NCBI RefSeq assembly: GCF_041449215.1
Contig: NZ_JBGNFV010000001.1
Coordinates: 4,047,001 to 4,111,000, forward strand
From: Roseivirga sp. BDSF3-8
Lineage (GTDB): Bacteria; Bacteroidota; Bacteroidia; Cytophagales; Cyclobacteriaceae
Length of the DNA: 64,000 nucleotides
Reading direction: 5' to 3'
A model generated the notes under the pieces. It ran no database searches and was not told where the DNA came from. It worked only from the letters and a program-made list of their open reading frames with translations. This document shows positions 9,591 through 17,825 of this stretch, piece after piece; the stretch's first letter is position 1; the number at the start of each line of letters is the position of its first letter. The translations under genes and the position numbers were made by a program.

Positions 9591-10673
9591 TTAATAGTCT
9601 TTCAGAAGGTCCGCCAGCATTTCAAACTGCTCCTTAGAGTGAGCGGGAAAGTTGGCAATCCGGATGTGTTTATCGGCATAATCCCCGTATCCGGTACCTA
9701 CTACAAGCCCATTCTTGGCCAGGTGACCCTGTAATTCCTCTACATCCCCGTCTACTTCCAGCACAATTACAGTCTGACTCCGGTTTTCTTTTTTCTGCAC
9801 AAAAGGCCTTACGGTAGGGTGGCCTTCCACCGCATTATAGATTACGGCCGACTTATAGCCGGTCTCATTACGAATCTGTTTTATTCCACGCGTGATCATA
9901 TCACGGGCCACTTTGCCCAGCAGGTAAATACCGAGAACATTCGGCGTCTCAGGGGTCTGGTCTTTCAGTGCCTTAGCCCAAAGGCTGGGGAGGCTGTGGT
10001 ACGAGCCTACGGACCTTTTACGCATCAGCATCGACTCGGCTTTGGCCATGCACCGGTCATTTACTATCCAGACACCTAACCCGGCAGGCAGGCCGAATGC
10101 TTTCTGTACACTGAAATAGAGGCTGTCAAAGTCATTGAAATCAAAGGGCGCGCAGGGTATGGAAGAAACAGCGTCTACGGCTATAAGCTGCTCGGGAAAG
10201 GCCTTTCTAAGAACGCCCAGATCCTTCATGGTGTGCATAGCTCCGGTACTGGTCTCATTGTGGGTGATAGAAATGAGTTCGTACGTTTCACTGAGCATGA
10301 TCTTTTCCAGGTCTACTACCTGGCCGTCCGGAGCCATTATCTTTTGGGGGTTACGTCCCAGTTCCATAGCTATTTTAAAAAAGCGGCTGGAGAAAGCTCC
10401 ATTGATGAGGTGGTAAGATTCTTCTTCGACGAGGTTTTGTATGGTACGTTCCCATATCTCGGTGGCAGAGGCTGTAAAGAAGATATGGAAGTTGTCGGGT
10501 ATGTCCAGTAGTTCGGACAGCGTTTCGCGGGTTTCCCGGAAGATTGACTGAAAGGTGGCACTGCGATGTGAAATACTGGGTATCTGATCACGGAGGGCTG
10601 CCCGGATATGATCCTGTACGGTAAAGTATAGTTCTGATGGCCCGGGGGTCAAATAAGTCCTTCTGATGTTCAT
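9591..10673 (-). CDS. Class V aminotransferase, possible phosphoserine aminotransferase
   Basis: 360 residues from the ATG at 10673. That ATG overlaps the stop codon of the upstream MFS gene as ATGA, and the protein then begins MNIRRTYLTPGPSELYF, the usual opening of the class, so the longer frame is rejected. The PLP-binding lysine is K191 in SVQKAFGLP, and D167 in AVDAVSS should contact the pyridine nitrogen. The fold family includes phosphoserine aminotransferase (SerC) and alanine-glyoxylate aminotransferase. The nearby phosphatase-SerA fusion, with no other SerC in the window, favours the serine pathway. Substrate assignment is inference. The coupling to an MFS transporter hints at an alternative amino acid-related role. 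Confidence 0.85.
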   Translation of the reverse strand: MNIRRTYLTPGPSELYFTVQDHIRAALRDQIPSISHRSATFQSIFRETRETLSELLDIPDNFHIFFTASATEIWERTIQNLVEEESYHLINGAFSSRFFKIAMELGRNPQKIMAPDGQVVDLEKIMLSETYELISITHNETSTGAMHTMKDLGVLRKAFPEQLIAVDAVSSIPCAPFDFNDFDSLYFSVQKAFGLPAGLGVWIVNDRCMAKAESMLMRKRSVGSYHSLPSLWAKALKDQTPETPNVLGIYLLGKVARDMITRGIKQIRNETGYKSAVIYNAVEGHPTVRPFVQKKENRSQTVIVLEVDGDVEELQGHLAKNGLVVGTGYGDYADKHIRIANFPAHSKEQFEMLADLLKDY

Positions 10674-11857
10674 CGGCCGCTGATGTGATTTAGTTTGTAA
10701 TGTTTGTAAACGTAAGTAATGAAATATAGAAGCGGAATAAGCAGCATAATCCCGCATATCATAAACATGGTTGGTATCCCGAATTCTTCGGCCAGGTAAC
10801 CGGTAAGTATGGCGCCTAAGCCGATGCCCAGGTCTATTGCGCTTAAAAAGGTGCTGTTTGCCATTCCTCTGCGTTCCACAGTAACCATGTTCATGATCAT
10901 GGTCTGTAAGGTAGGAATGAATAAGCCATTGCCAAGGCCGATCACAAATCCTGATGCAAGCATAGGCGTGCTGCTCTCAGAGAGGGACAGAAGTATGAGA
11001 CCGGTAATAGTGAGGGTGAAGGATGAGATCAGCAGTAAGCGCGGTCCCTTCTTATCCATGATACGGCCTGCAGTGGGCCGGAATATGGCTACTCCTGCTG
11101 CATACACCAAAAAGAAGATGCCTACATTTTCCATTCCTACCTGCTTGGCATACAGCGTGATAAAACCAAGAATGGCGGAATAGGGTATAGCTCCCATGAA
11201 CATCATAAAGCTAATGGGCAGTACTTTTTTCTCGTACATAGTACGGAAGCTGATCTTACGCTTTGCCTTGGCCGGCGGTGGAAAGCGCATGAGCATAACC
11301 ATGACGATGCCCAATAGTGCCAGTCCGAAAGCTGTATAAAACAGGCGGTCGTAATGATCTCCATCCAGTACCTCAAGCGCAAGCAAAGGGGCCAGGGCCA
11401 TACTTAGTGTAATGCTCATGCCGAAAATCCCGAGGCCTTCGCCCCTGCGTTTATCAGGTACTATATCTGTGGCAATAGTGCTTCCCCCGGTGGTAAGAAA
11501 CCCCCAGCTAAGGCCATGGGCCACGCGAAGGGCCAGCAGAAGCATGAGGGAGGTGGCAAAAGGGTAAAAGGCGAGCAGAAGGACGAAGAGTGAGATGGCC
11601 CATAGATATACCGGTCGTCTGCCAAGGGCATCGAAGGCATACCCGCTAAAAGGGCGGACCAGAAGGGCGGAAAAAGCGTACAGGCCAACGGCATAGCCGA
11701 CCATATCCTTGCTTTCGCCGAGGTGGTCTACTACATAGAGGGGGAGTACCGGCACCAGAAAATAAAATGCCACTGCCACAAGCAAATAGGCCAGGCAGTG
11801 GAGAATGAAATTTCTGGACCACAACTTTTTCACATTTGACGTAGAAATAGCTTGCAC
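10670..11857 (-). CDS. MFS transporter
   Basis: 395 residues with about 12 hydrophobic segments and a loop 2-3 motif of MFS type (RPFSGYAFDALGRRPVY). A second, related loop motif is seen in the C-terminal half (RPTAGRIMDKKGPR). The start is a GTG at 11857, since no in-frame ATG is present near the first helix. It is an inner membrane secondary transporter whose substrate cannot be predicted. Its last codon overlaps the ATG of the aminotransferase gene (ATGA), so the two are translationally coupled and probably functionally linked, for example as an amino acid or drug exporter with a metabolic enzyme. Confidence 0.9.
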   Translation of the reverse strand: MQAISTSNVKKLWSRNFILHCLAYLLVAVAFYFLVPVLPLYVVDHLGESKDMVGYAVGLYAFSALLVRPFSGYAFDALGRRPVYLWAISLFVLLLAFYPFATSLMLLLALRVAHGLSWGFLTTGGSTIATDIVPDKRRGEGLGIFGMSITLSMALAPLLALEVLDGDHYDRLFYTAFGLALLGIVMVMLMRFPPPAKAKRKISFRTMYEKKVLPISFMMFMGAIPYSAILGFITLYAKQVGMENVGIFFLVYAAGVAIFRPTAGRIMDKKGPRLLLISSFTLTITGLILLSLSESSTPMLASGFVIGLGNGLFIPTLQTMIMNMVTVERRGMANSTFLSAIDLGIGLGAILTGYLAEEFGIPTMFMICGIMLLIPLLYFITYVYKHYKLNHISGR

Positions 11858-11985
11858 GTAGTGTTTTTTAAAGTAGTCCTATAGGTTAATCAGGCAGTGG
11901 TTCTTTTGTTTGTAGAAGAGAGGTGGTTGAGGGAAAGAAAGATTATTTGAGGGGCAAATGAATTTTCTGGTATCGAAATAAGTTT

Positions 11986-11993
11986 TACCTTTG
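11986..11993 (+). promoter_or_regulatory. TAnnTTTG minus-7 box before the RNA candidate
   Basis: TACCTTTG matches the Bacteroidota minus-7 consensus exactly. A partial minus-33 match (TTTT at 11963-11966) sits 19 bases upstream. It would start transcription near 11998-12002, just before a series of hairpins ending in a strong terminator, with no gene on this strand. Confidence 0.5.
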
Positions 11994-11998
11994 ACACA

Positions 11999-12312
11999 TG
12001 AGACGGGCAAGCGGCCCGTTTATCATTTATGCCGGGTGGCCGGCATTCTCTTTGCTGATTTAAAGTATCCCGTTGGGTCCGTGACTGTTTTTCAAACCTA
12101 ACATTTATACTTATACCGAGTGAAGCCTTTTTTCAAAACTAGGCCTCAACCCTGTTCGCAGGGTCTTCGGTCTCTGACCGAAGTTAACAGTGGATTGTTG
12201 CGATTATTGGGCAGCTCAAAACTTGTCTTCTTGGGGTTTTGAATAAACCTCTCGGGCCTTTCGGGAATTGTATTATAAAAGCCCGCTGCTTTTCTGCAGC
12301 GGGCTTTCTTTT
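11999..12312 (+). ncRNA. Candidate structured non-coding RNA (about 310 nt)
   Basis: This gap between two minus-strand genes holds a plus-strand promoter-like box and a run of hairpins: ACGGGC/GCCCGT (12003-12019), GCCGG/CCGGC (12031-12044), CCCTG/CAGGG closed by a UUCG tetraloop (12150-12163), an 8-bp CTTCGGTC/GACCGAAG (12165-12183), and TCAAAAC/GTTTTGA (12216-12242), ending in a 12-bp terminator with a T-tract. There is no open reading frame of note and no downstream plus-strand gene, so it is not a leader. I do not find tmRNA, RNase P or SRP RNA signatures. A 6S-like RNA is possible but unproven. Confidence 0.5.
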
Positions 12313-12316
12313 TTTC
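12278..12316. terminator. Strong hairpin terminator, usable on both strands
   Basis: Stem AAAGCCCGCTGC / GCAGCGGGCTTT (12278-12289 and 12296-12307), loop TTTTCT, followed by a T-rich run to 12316. It ends the RNA candidate on the plus strand. On the minus strand, a shorter U-run after the stem could also end the SPOR gene. Confidence 0.88.
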
Positions 12317-12870
12317 TAGCGATTTTGTTCATAGCGCCTGGCTTCGCGCACATCTATCAGCTCCCCATTGAGATAGGCTATGATAAAGGCACTGTCTATG
12401 CCAAGCCGGATTATATCTCTTCTGAATGACCTTGCTCGCTCAAAACTGGAAAACCTGCCCAGGGTGTATTTATTGACATCACCTACAGTCTCTATTCCCA
12501 GCCCCAGTAGTTGCTCCCTGTAGCCTGAAAGGTCAAAATCCCGAAAGGCCCCTATCTGTACCTGGTAATAGAGGCCGGTAGCGGTGTCGCTATGTTCCAG
12601 TAGTAACAGGTTGACTGATTTCAGACTATCCAGCCTGTCCTTGAGCCTGACCTTTTCTTCCCTGAGCTGGTTTCGCTCTTTACGTATGCCAGGCCACTTG
12701 CCAAAAGGTGGCTCCGCTACTTCGCCCATGATGATGTAAATGCCCAGCAAAGCGGTTATGATCAGGACAATCATAAGTAAGCCCGAGACAAACCGATTAC
12801 GTTTGCGGCTTTTTTTCAAGCGCCTTTCCAGCTCGTATAATTGTTCTGCATGGGCAGGATTCTCTATCAT
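12316..12870 (-). CDS. Membrane-anchored SPOR-domain protein
   Basis: 184 residues. A basic cytoplasmic segment (ERRLKKSRKRNR) is followed by one membrane helix (about residues 28-50), a charged coiled-coil-like stretch (about 63-90) and a C-terminal SPOR-like domain (about 98-170) beginning YYQVQIGAFRDFDL and containing LGRFSSFERARSFRRDI. SPOR domains bind denuded glycan strands of peptidoglycan, often at the division site, so an envelope or division role is likely. It is an independent gene with 62 bases separating it from the glutamate dehydrogenase gene upstream. Confidence 0.8.
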   Translation of the reverse strand: MIENPAHAEQLYELERRLKKSRKRNRFVSGLLMIVLIITALLGIYIIMGEVAEPPFGKWPGIRKERNQLREEKVRLKDRLDSLKSVNLLLLEHSDTATGLYYQVQIGAFRDFDLSGYREQLLGLGIETVGDVNKYTLGRFSSFERARSFRRDIIRLGIDSAFIIAYLNGELIDVREARRYEQNR

Positions 12871-12932
12871 AGCGTATTATTAGTAAGGCATACCGGGGCT
12901 GCATGAGGGCCCTGTGGGTGTCTTCCCTGTAA

Positions 12933-14348
12933 TTAAGGGAAAATACCCTGATTTATGTAGCTGGCCGCTATTTTTTCAAGGGCCACTATGAATGCAGCGG
13001 TGCGCAGATCAGTATTTTTGGTCTGGCTGGTGTCGCGTATATTTCTGTAAGCACGTACCATGGTTTCCTCGAGTCCGCTATTTACAAGGTCTTGTTCGTC
13101 AGCTCCTACTTCCAGGCCCTGCTTGTCTTCTGTGGTAAAGTTATGGTTGCTGGCTTTTTCGATAGCCTCGACTATGCGCCGGTTATTGAGCATTTCATAG
13201 CGCTTCTCGATTTTACCGAAAGACACACGGGATAGGTTCTTGAGCCACTCAAAGTAACTTACGGTTACACCGCCGGCATTGAGGTAGATGTCTGGTATGA
13301 TAATGATGTTCTTCTCCAGAAGGATGTGCTCTGCATCTTTTGTTACCGGCCCGTTAGCTGCTTCAGCTACTATCTTAGCTTTGATATTGGCAGCATTATG
13401 TGAGGTGATCTGGTTCTCTAACGCAGCCGGTACCAGTACATCACACTCGTATTCCAGCATTTCAATTGAATTGGGTACCGATTTGGCACCAGGCATATCC
13501 AGAATAGAGCCGGTGTCCGTACGGTGCTTTAATACCTGCCCGGGGTCGAGGCCCTCTTCATTGTACAGTCCGCCCTCGTACTCGGCGATACCTATGATCT
13601 TAGCACCGGCCTGGTGCAGGTATAAGGCTGAATGGAAGCCCACATTACCGAAACCCTGGACGATGATCTTTTTATCTTTAAGACCTGCGTTCAGGCCAAC
13701 TTTCTTCATCATTTCTGCATCCTCGGCCAGTTCACGGATGCCAATATACACGCCCCGGCCGGTGGCCTCCTTGCGACCGCGGATTCCGGACAGGCTTAAC
13801 GGCTTACCGGTAACACACCCAATACCATTTATATTGTTGGGGTTAAATGTAAGATAGGTGTCCGCTATCCAGGCCATTTCGCGGGCTCCGGTGCCCATGT
13901 CAGGGGCAGGTACGTCGAGCGCCGGGTCTATAAAGTTTTTCTTGATCAGCTCGACCGTGTAGCGCCTGGTTATTCGTTCCAGTTCATGAAGGCTAAAGTC
14001 TTTCGTGTTTATATTCACGCCTCCCTTTGCTCCACCGAAGGGTACATCTACCAGGGCACACTTGTAACTCATAAGTGAGGCAAGGCCCATTACTTCGTGC
14101 TTGGCGACCAGGTCACTATACCTTATACCACCTTTAGTAGGGAGTTTATGGTGAGAGTGCTGTACCCGGTAAGCTTCAATAACCAGGTACGTACCATCAT
14201 CCCTTTTTATGGGGAAATTAAACTGGAATATATTGTTGCACTGCTTTATCTGTTCCAGAAGCCCTTCGGGCAGTTCACTGAAGCCAGCTGCTTTATCGAG
14301 ATAGGCAGATACCTCCTCGAACATATTGTAATCGCTACCTGGAGTCAT
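12933..14348 (-). CDS. Glu/Leu/Phe/Val dehydrogenase (glutamate dehydrogenase)
   Basis: 471 residues. The substrate-binding lysine block KLPTKGGIRYS (K72) and the catalytic-loop lysine in DVPFGGAKGG (K108) are present. A Rossmann NAD(P) site reads IVQGFGNVGFHS near residue 230. It interconverts glutamate and 2-oxoglutarate plus ammonia with NAD(P) in the cytoplasm. The best fit is glutamate dehydrogenase, although branched-chain or phenylalanine dehydrogenases share the fold. The start chosen is the first ATG; an in-frame ATG eight codons on is a plausible alternative. It is followed on the same strand by the SPOR gene but probably not co-regulated with it. Confidence 0.92.
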   Translation of the reverse strand: MTPGSDYNMFEEVSAYLDKAAGFSELPEGLLEQIKQCNNIFQFNFPIKRDDGTYLVIEAYRVQHSHHKLPTKGGIRYSDLVAKHEVMGLASLMSYKCALVDVPFGGAKGGVNINTKDFSLHELERITRRYTVELIKKNFIDPALDVPAPDMGTGAREMAWIADTYLTFNPNNINGIGCVTGKPLSLSGIRGRKEATGRGVYIGIRELAEDAEMMKKVGLNAGLKDKKIIVQGFGNVGFHSALYLHQAGAKIIGIAEYEGGLYNEEGLDPGQVLKHRTDTGSILDMPGAKSVPNSIEMLEYECDVLVPAALENQITSHNAANIKAKIVAEAANGPVTKDAEHILLEKNIIIIPDIYLNAGGVTVSYFEWLKNLSRVSFGKIEKRYEMLNNRRIVEAIEKASNHNFTTEDKQGLEVGADEQDLVNSGLEETMVRAYRNIRDTSQTKNTDLRTAAFIVALEKIAASYINQGIFP

Positions 14349-14415
14349 TGGGTTAATGTTTTGATTTATAGTGATTTGGTAGTAATAACGGACAAATCAC
14401 CAAAATGTGTAAAGA

Positions 14416-16308
14416 TTAATAAAGTACTCTGAACCGTATTGTTTGGTCAATTGCTTTCAAATCCTTAATTACCTCCTTGTCATAGGCTTTATCAATATCA
14501 GTGATCACATACCCGATGGTCTCATTGGTTTTCAGATACTGGCCCACAATGTTAATGTTGTGACTGAATAACACCTGGTTGATTTTGGCGAGAATACCGG
14601 GCATGTTGTGGTGAATATGAATCAGACGGTGTGCATTCTCCAGACGAGGAAGCTGCAGGTTAGGGAAATTAACGCTGTTGGTGGTACCACCGGTATTGAT
14701 ATAATCTAAGATCTTGCCCGGTACAAACCCTGCTATATTTTCCTGTGCTTCCTGCGTGCTGCCTCCGATGTGTGGAGAAAGCATCAGGTTTGGCAGGCCT
14801 TTCAGGGCTGATTCAAATGGCTCCTTATTCGTTTTGGGCTCAGAAGGGAATACATCCACGGCTGCTCCGCCTACCTTACCGCTGCTGATGCTGTCGCTCA
14901 GTGCCTCAATATCTACCACATGACCCCGTGAGAGGTTCAGGAAAATAACCCCGTCTTTCATGGAGGCAAATTCAGGTTTGCCTATCAGGTTTTCGTTTTC
15001 CGGACGCCCGTCTACGTGCAGGGTTACGATGTCCGCAAGGGATAGCAGCTCCTCCATGCTATCGCATTTTACGGCATTACCCAAGGCTAGTTTCTCTACG
15101 GCATCATAATAGTATACGCTCATGCCCATGCTTTCTGCCAGTACGGAAAGCTGGGCACCTATATTCCCATACCCAACTATGCCCAGATTCTTGCCTCTGA
15201 CCTCAAAGCTGCCACTGGCAGACTTATTCCACTTGCCCTGATGCATTTGAGCAGAGCGGTCCGGCAGGCGTCTCATGAGCATTATGATCTGTCCGATGGC
15301 CATCTCGACCACAGAGCGGGTGTTGCTGTAGGGAGCATTAAATACGGCGACCCCTTTTTTCAGGCAACCTTCCAGGTCTATCTGATTAGTACCGATGCAG
15401 AAGGCTCCCACGACCATCAGCCTGTTGGCATTCTCCAGTACCTTTTCGGTGATGTGGGTCTTGGAGCGTATACCAAGTATCGTTACATTCTTTATACGCT
15501 CACTAAGTTCCTCCTCATCCATAGCACCCGGATGTACCTCCACATTATATCCTTCTTCCTGCATGATCTTAAGGGCCTGCGGATGAATATTTTCGAGCAG
15601 AAGGACATTTATGCGGTTCTTAGGGTAAGATATAGCAGTATTCATTTTATTCACGTATAAGAATTCATCAAGACTGGGAGTGATGTGGTCGGCTTTTTCG
15701 GTTACCTTGGTGCGCTCTACGTTTTCTGTAAAAGCATAAAAGCGGTTGGCCAGCCCCGAGGCTTTAATTTCGTAGTCTGTATATCCATCTCCAATTACAT
15801 AGACATCGCCATCGAGTTCCAGCCGCTTTAGCTGTTCTACCTTGCCATTATTTTTACTTAGCAGTATGTCCTTATCAAATCCGATGATGTTCCCTTTCTC
15901 GTCAAAGATGAATTTATTGGCATAGACATTAGCTGCTTTTATGCCATATTCGGTCACTATGGGGGTGATAAATTCATTGAACCCGTTAGAGAGGATAAAT
16001 ATTCGATCGGCGTTATTTTCAAAAAACTCTCTGTTTCGCTTAAAGCTGGAGGAGACTTTTTTACTAAGGTGTTCCACCAGTGGCTTGAGGTCGTCACGGT
16101 GAGCATCCAGTAATTCCAGCCGCTTTTCCAGTGATTCACGAAAAGACATACCCCCGTCCATTCCCTGGTCGGTTATGTCTTTAATTTTTTGTAGCCGCTC
16201 GTCTTTTTGGGGATGGTTTTCCAGGCTTATTTCACCCAGTACGTCCAGTGCCTCAACCTGGGTAAACGTACTGTCAAAATCAATAATAAAAAATTTGTTC
16301 GCTTCCAT
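14416..16308 (-). CDS. serA: HAD phosphatase (SerB-like) fused to phosphoglycerate dehydrogenase
   Basis: 630 residues, about 220-300 longer than common SerA proteins. Residues 1-215 are a HAD hydrolase with the nucleophile motif DFDST (D10, D12), ILSNG near 105-109 and GDGYTDYE near 173-180, as in phosphoserine phosphatase. Residues 230-545 are D-3-phosphoglycerate dehydrogenase with the NAD site GYGNIG (379-384), an Arg in NLSRGHVVD and the catalytic His in SPHIGG (H513). Residues 560-630 form an ACT domain, a typical serine sensor. One polypeptide could therefore catalyse the first and last steps of serine synthesis. With the class V aminotransferase 4 kb away, the whole pathway may be encoded here. 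Confidence 0.93.
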   Translation of the reverse strand: MEANKFFIIDFDSTFTQVEALDVLGEISLENHPQKDERLQKIKDITDQGMDGGMSFRESLEKRLELLDAHRDDLKPLVEHLSKKVSSSFKRNREFFENNADRIFILSNGFNEFITPIVTEYGIKAANVYANKFIFDEKGNIIGFDKDILLSKNNGKVEQLKRLELDGDVYVIGDGYTDYEIKASGLANRFYAFTENVERTKVTEKADHITPSLDEFLYVNKMNTAISYPKNRINVLLLENIHPQALKIMQEEGYNVEVHPGAMDEEELSERIKNVTILGIRSKTHITEKVLENANRLMVVGAFCIGTNQIDLEGCLKKGVAVFNAPYSNTRSVVEMAIGQIIMLMRRLPDRSAQMHQGKWNKSASGSFEVRGKNLGIVGYGNIGAQLSVLAESMGMSVYYYDAVEKLALGNAVKCDSMEELLSLADIVTLHVDGRPENENLIGKPEFASMKDGVIFLNLSRGHVVDIEALSDSISSGKVGGAAVDVFPSEPKTNKEPFESALKGLPNLMLSPHIGGSTQEAQENIAGFVPGKILDYINTGGTTNSVNFPNLQLPRLENAHRLIHIHHNMPGILAKINQVLFSHNINIVGQYLKTNETIGYVITDIDKAYDKEVIKDLKAIDQTIRFRVLY

Positions 16309-16807
16309 GCGATTTGGTTATGAGCTAAGATGAATATTCTTCAGGGTTTACGTTTGCTCATTCTTCTATGTCATGGCTAACATATCAAAATAATCGGTAC
16401 TACTCAATGCCACAGGCTATGTATAATTTACCAGGCGATATATTGAGGAAACCATTTTCATACAAAAGATTGCTACATCTTATTGTTTAGTAAGAGGTTG
16501 AAGTACGGTATTATGCCTAGAGATAGTTGCCGGTAACGGATGGAGGGGGTGTCACAGAATTGTGCAAAAGGGTTGGCTATAGTTTTTCCACACGATCACT
16601 ATATGTTGACTATGGGATGACTATAGGTTTACTATAGAATAGATCAAAGGGCGGTTATAGGATAAATACAAAAACTGCAAGATGCCACAGGGGCATACTA
16701 TAAAAGGATATACACGGCGAAGATGCCAGCCACCGGGCAATGTATGAGGAAAAGGAAAACAGAGAGTTGATCCCCAGGGCTTATCGATAGGAGGAGATAC
16801 CCCCTGT
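16309..16807. other. Gene-free interval upstream of the serA fusion
   Basis: No credible gene was found in these 499 bases. The part nearest serA (16309-16560) should hold its promoter, but I see no exact TAnnTTTG box there. The middle holds the phased 11-bp repeat described separately. A weak 5-bp hairpin near 16682-16696 follows mscS on the minus strand and is too weak to call a terminator. The minus-strand frame at 16621-16827 has no protein-like features. Confidence 0.6.
16577..16665. repeat. Degenerate 11-bp tandem repeat with CTATAG core
   Basis: CTATAG-like hexamers start at 16577, 16599, 16610, 16621 and 16632, with a TTATAG at 16655. The spacing is 11, 11 and 11 bases in the centre, 22 on the left and 23 on the right, so the array keeps an 11-base period across one or two decayed units. 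The best units read CTATATGTTGA, CTATGGGATGA and CTATAGGTTTA. This places the core on one face of the DNA helix. It could be a cluster of regulator sites for serA or a slippage product. Confidence 0.6.
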
Positions 16808-17779
16808 TTATTGATTCCCTGAATCACCCGGATCGATTAGTGGCTTATTAGGGGTCTTGGGGCTGCCGTTATTAAAGGAGATGGCCGCTTCAGGGTCTGC
16901 GCTGCGAAGGTGCAGGTCTCGCTGAGGGAACGGTATCTCGATGCCATGCTCGCGAAACTTCTCGAAAATGGCATAATAGATCTCGCTACGCAGTACACGG
17001 GGGCGGTTGATGTATTCTGAGGTCCATACGCGCAGATGAAAATTAAGGCTGCTGTCTCCGAAGCCATCAAACAGCACATCGGGTATAGGATTTTTCAGGA
17101 CTCCACCGTTCTCTTCCACTACTTCCAGCAGCAGGTCACGTACATGGCCAGGGTCCTCTCTGTATGATACACCAACGGGAAAACGGAAGCGGACCATACG
17201 GTCATTGTGACTCCAGTTGATTACCTCTTTTTCAATGAACTGTGAATTGGGCACTATGACTGAAATATTGTCATTAGTGACCACTGTAGTGGAACGGGCA
17301 CTGATATTGACCACATCTCCATTAATATCGCCGACCTCTATGCGGTCACCTATCTTAATAGGCCGCTCAAAGAGTATGATAATGCCGGATATGAAGTTGT
17401 TGGTAATGTTCTGCAGACCAAAACCAATACCTACACCGAGTGCACCTGCCAGAATGCTCAGCGTACTAAGGTCAATGCCTATAGAGGAAATAATAATAAA
17501 GAACCCGAGTATAAGGGTGATATACCGGAAAATAGTGCCGATACTTTCTCTTACCCCTATATCAAGTCTGTACCTGGTAAGGATCTTATAGACAAGAACG
17601 CGCTGTAACCTGCTCACCATAGTGAAGAGGGCTACCAGGGCTAGTACAAAGTAAATAAGGGTAAGCAGGCTTACCTCTGACTCACCAAGATTAAACAGGG
17701 TGTAGCTGAAAAAGTCTTTTACCCTTTCCCATATCTGAGTAAGGGAAAGGTTGTCCCACTGTTCTAGTATATCCTCCAT
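16808..17779 (-). CDS. MscS-type mechanosensitive channel
   Basis: 323 residues from the ATG at 17779, giving MEDILEQWDNL. The longer frame would run into the upstream queA gene and adds unlikely sequence. Three hydrophobic helices lie at about residues 35-60, 75-100 and 105-130; the last is the Gly/Ala-rich pore helix (AGALGVGIGFGLQNITNNF) typical of MscS TM3, followed by the beta domain (IKIGDRIEVGDINGDV). It opens under membrane tension to release solutes during osmotic downshock. It lies 46 bases after queA on the same strand and may be co-transcribed. The C-terminal 30 residues are Pro/Asn-rich and look disordered. Confidence 0.92.
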   Translation of the reverse strand: MEDILEQWDNLSLTQIWERVKDFFSYTLFNLGESEVSLLTLIYFVLALVALFTMVSRLQRVLVYKILTRYRLDIGVRESIGTIFRYITLILGFFIIISSIGIDLSTLSILAGALGVGIGFGLQNITNNFISGIIILFERPIKIGDRIEVGDINGDVVNISARSTTVVTNDNISVIVPNSQFIEKEVINWSHNDRMVRFRFPVGVSYREDPGHVRDLLLEVVEENGGVLKNPIPDVLFDGFGDSSLNFHLRVWTSEYINRPRVLRSEIYYAIFEKFREHGIEIPFPQRDLHLRSADPEAAISFNNGSPKTPNKPLIDPGDSGNQ

Positions 17780-17825
17780 GATTAGCAGAAGGCAAGATAT
17801 GAAAATATGGTATTTTCTGCCATGC

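Noticed and set aside
11999-12312. tmRNA, RNase P RNA or SRP RNA assignment for the structured interval
   Set aside because: I do not find a TTCGA-type T arm with CCA end, the conserved RNase P core, or the SRP tetraloop helix.
16577-16665. CRISPR array reading of the CTATAG repeats
   Set aside because: The period is 11 bases, far too short for repeat-spacer units, there are no cas genes, and the units are degenerate.
16621-16827. Minus-strand 68-codon frame between serA and mscS
   Set aside because: It overlaps the repeat and the end of mscS and has no protein-like composition.
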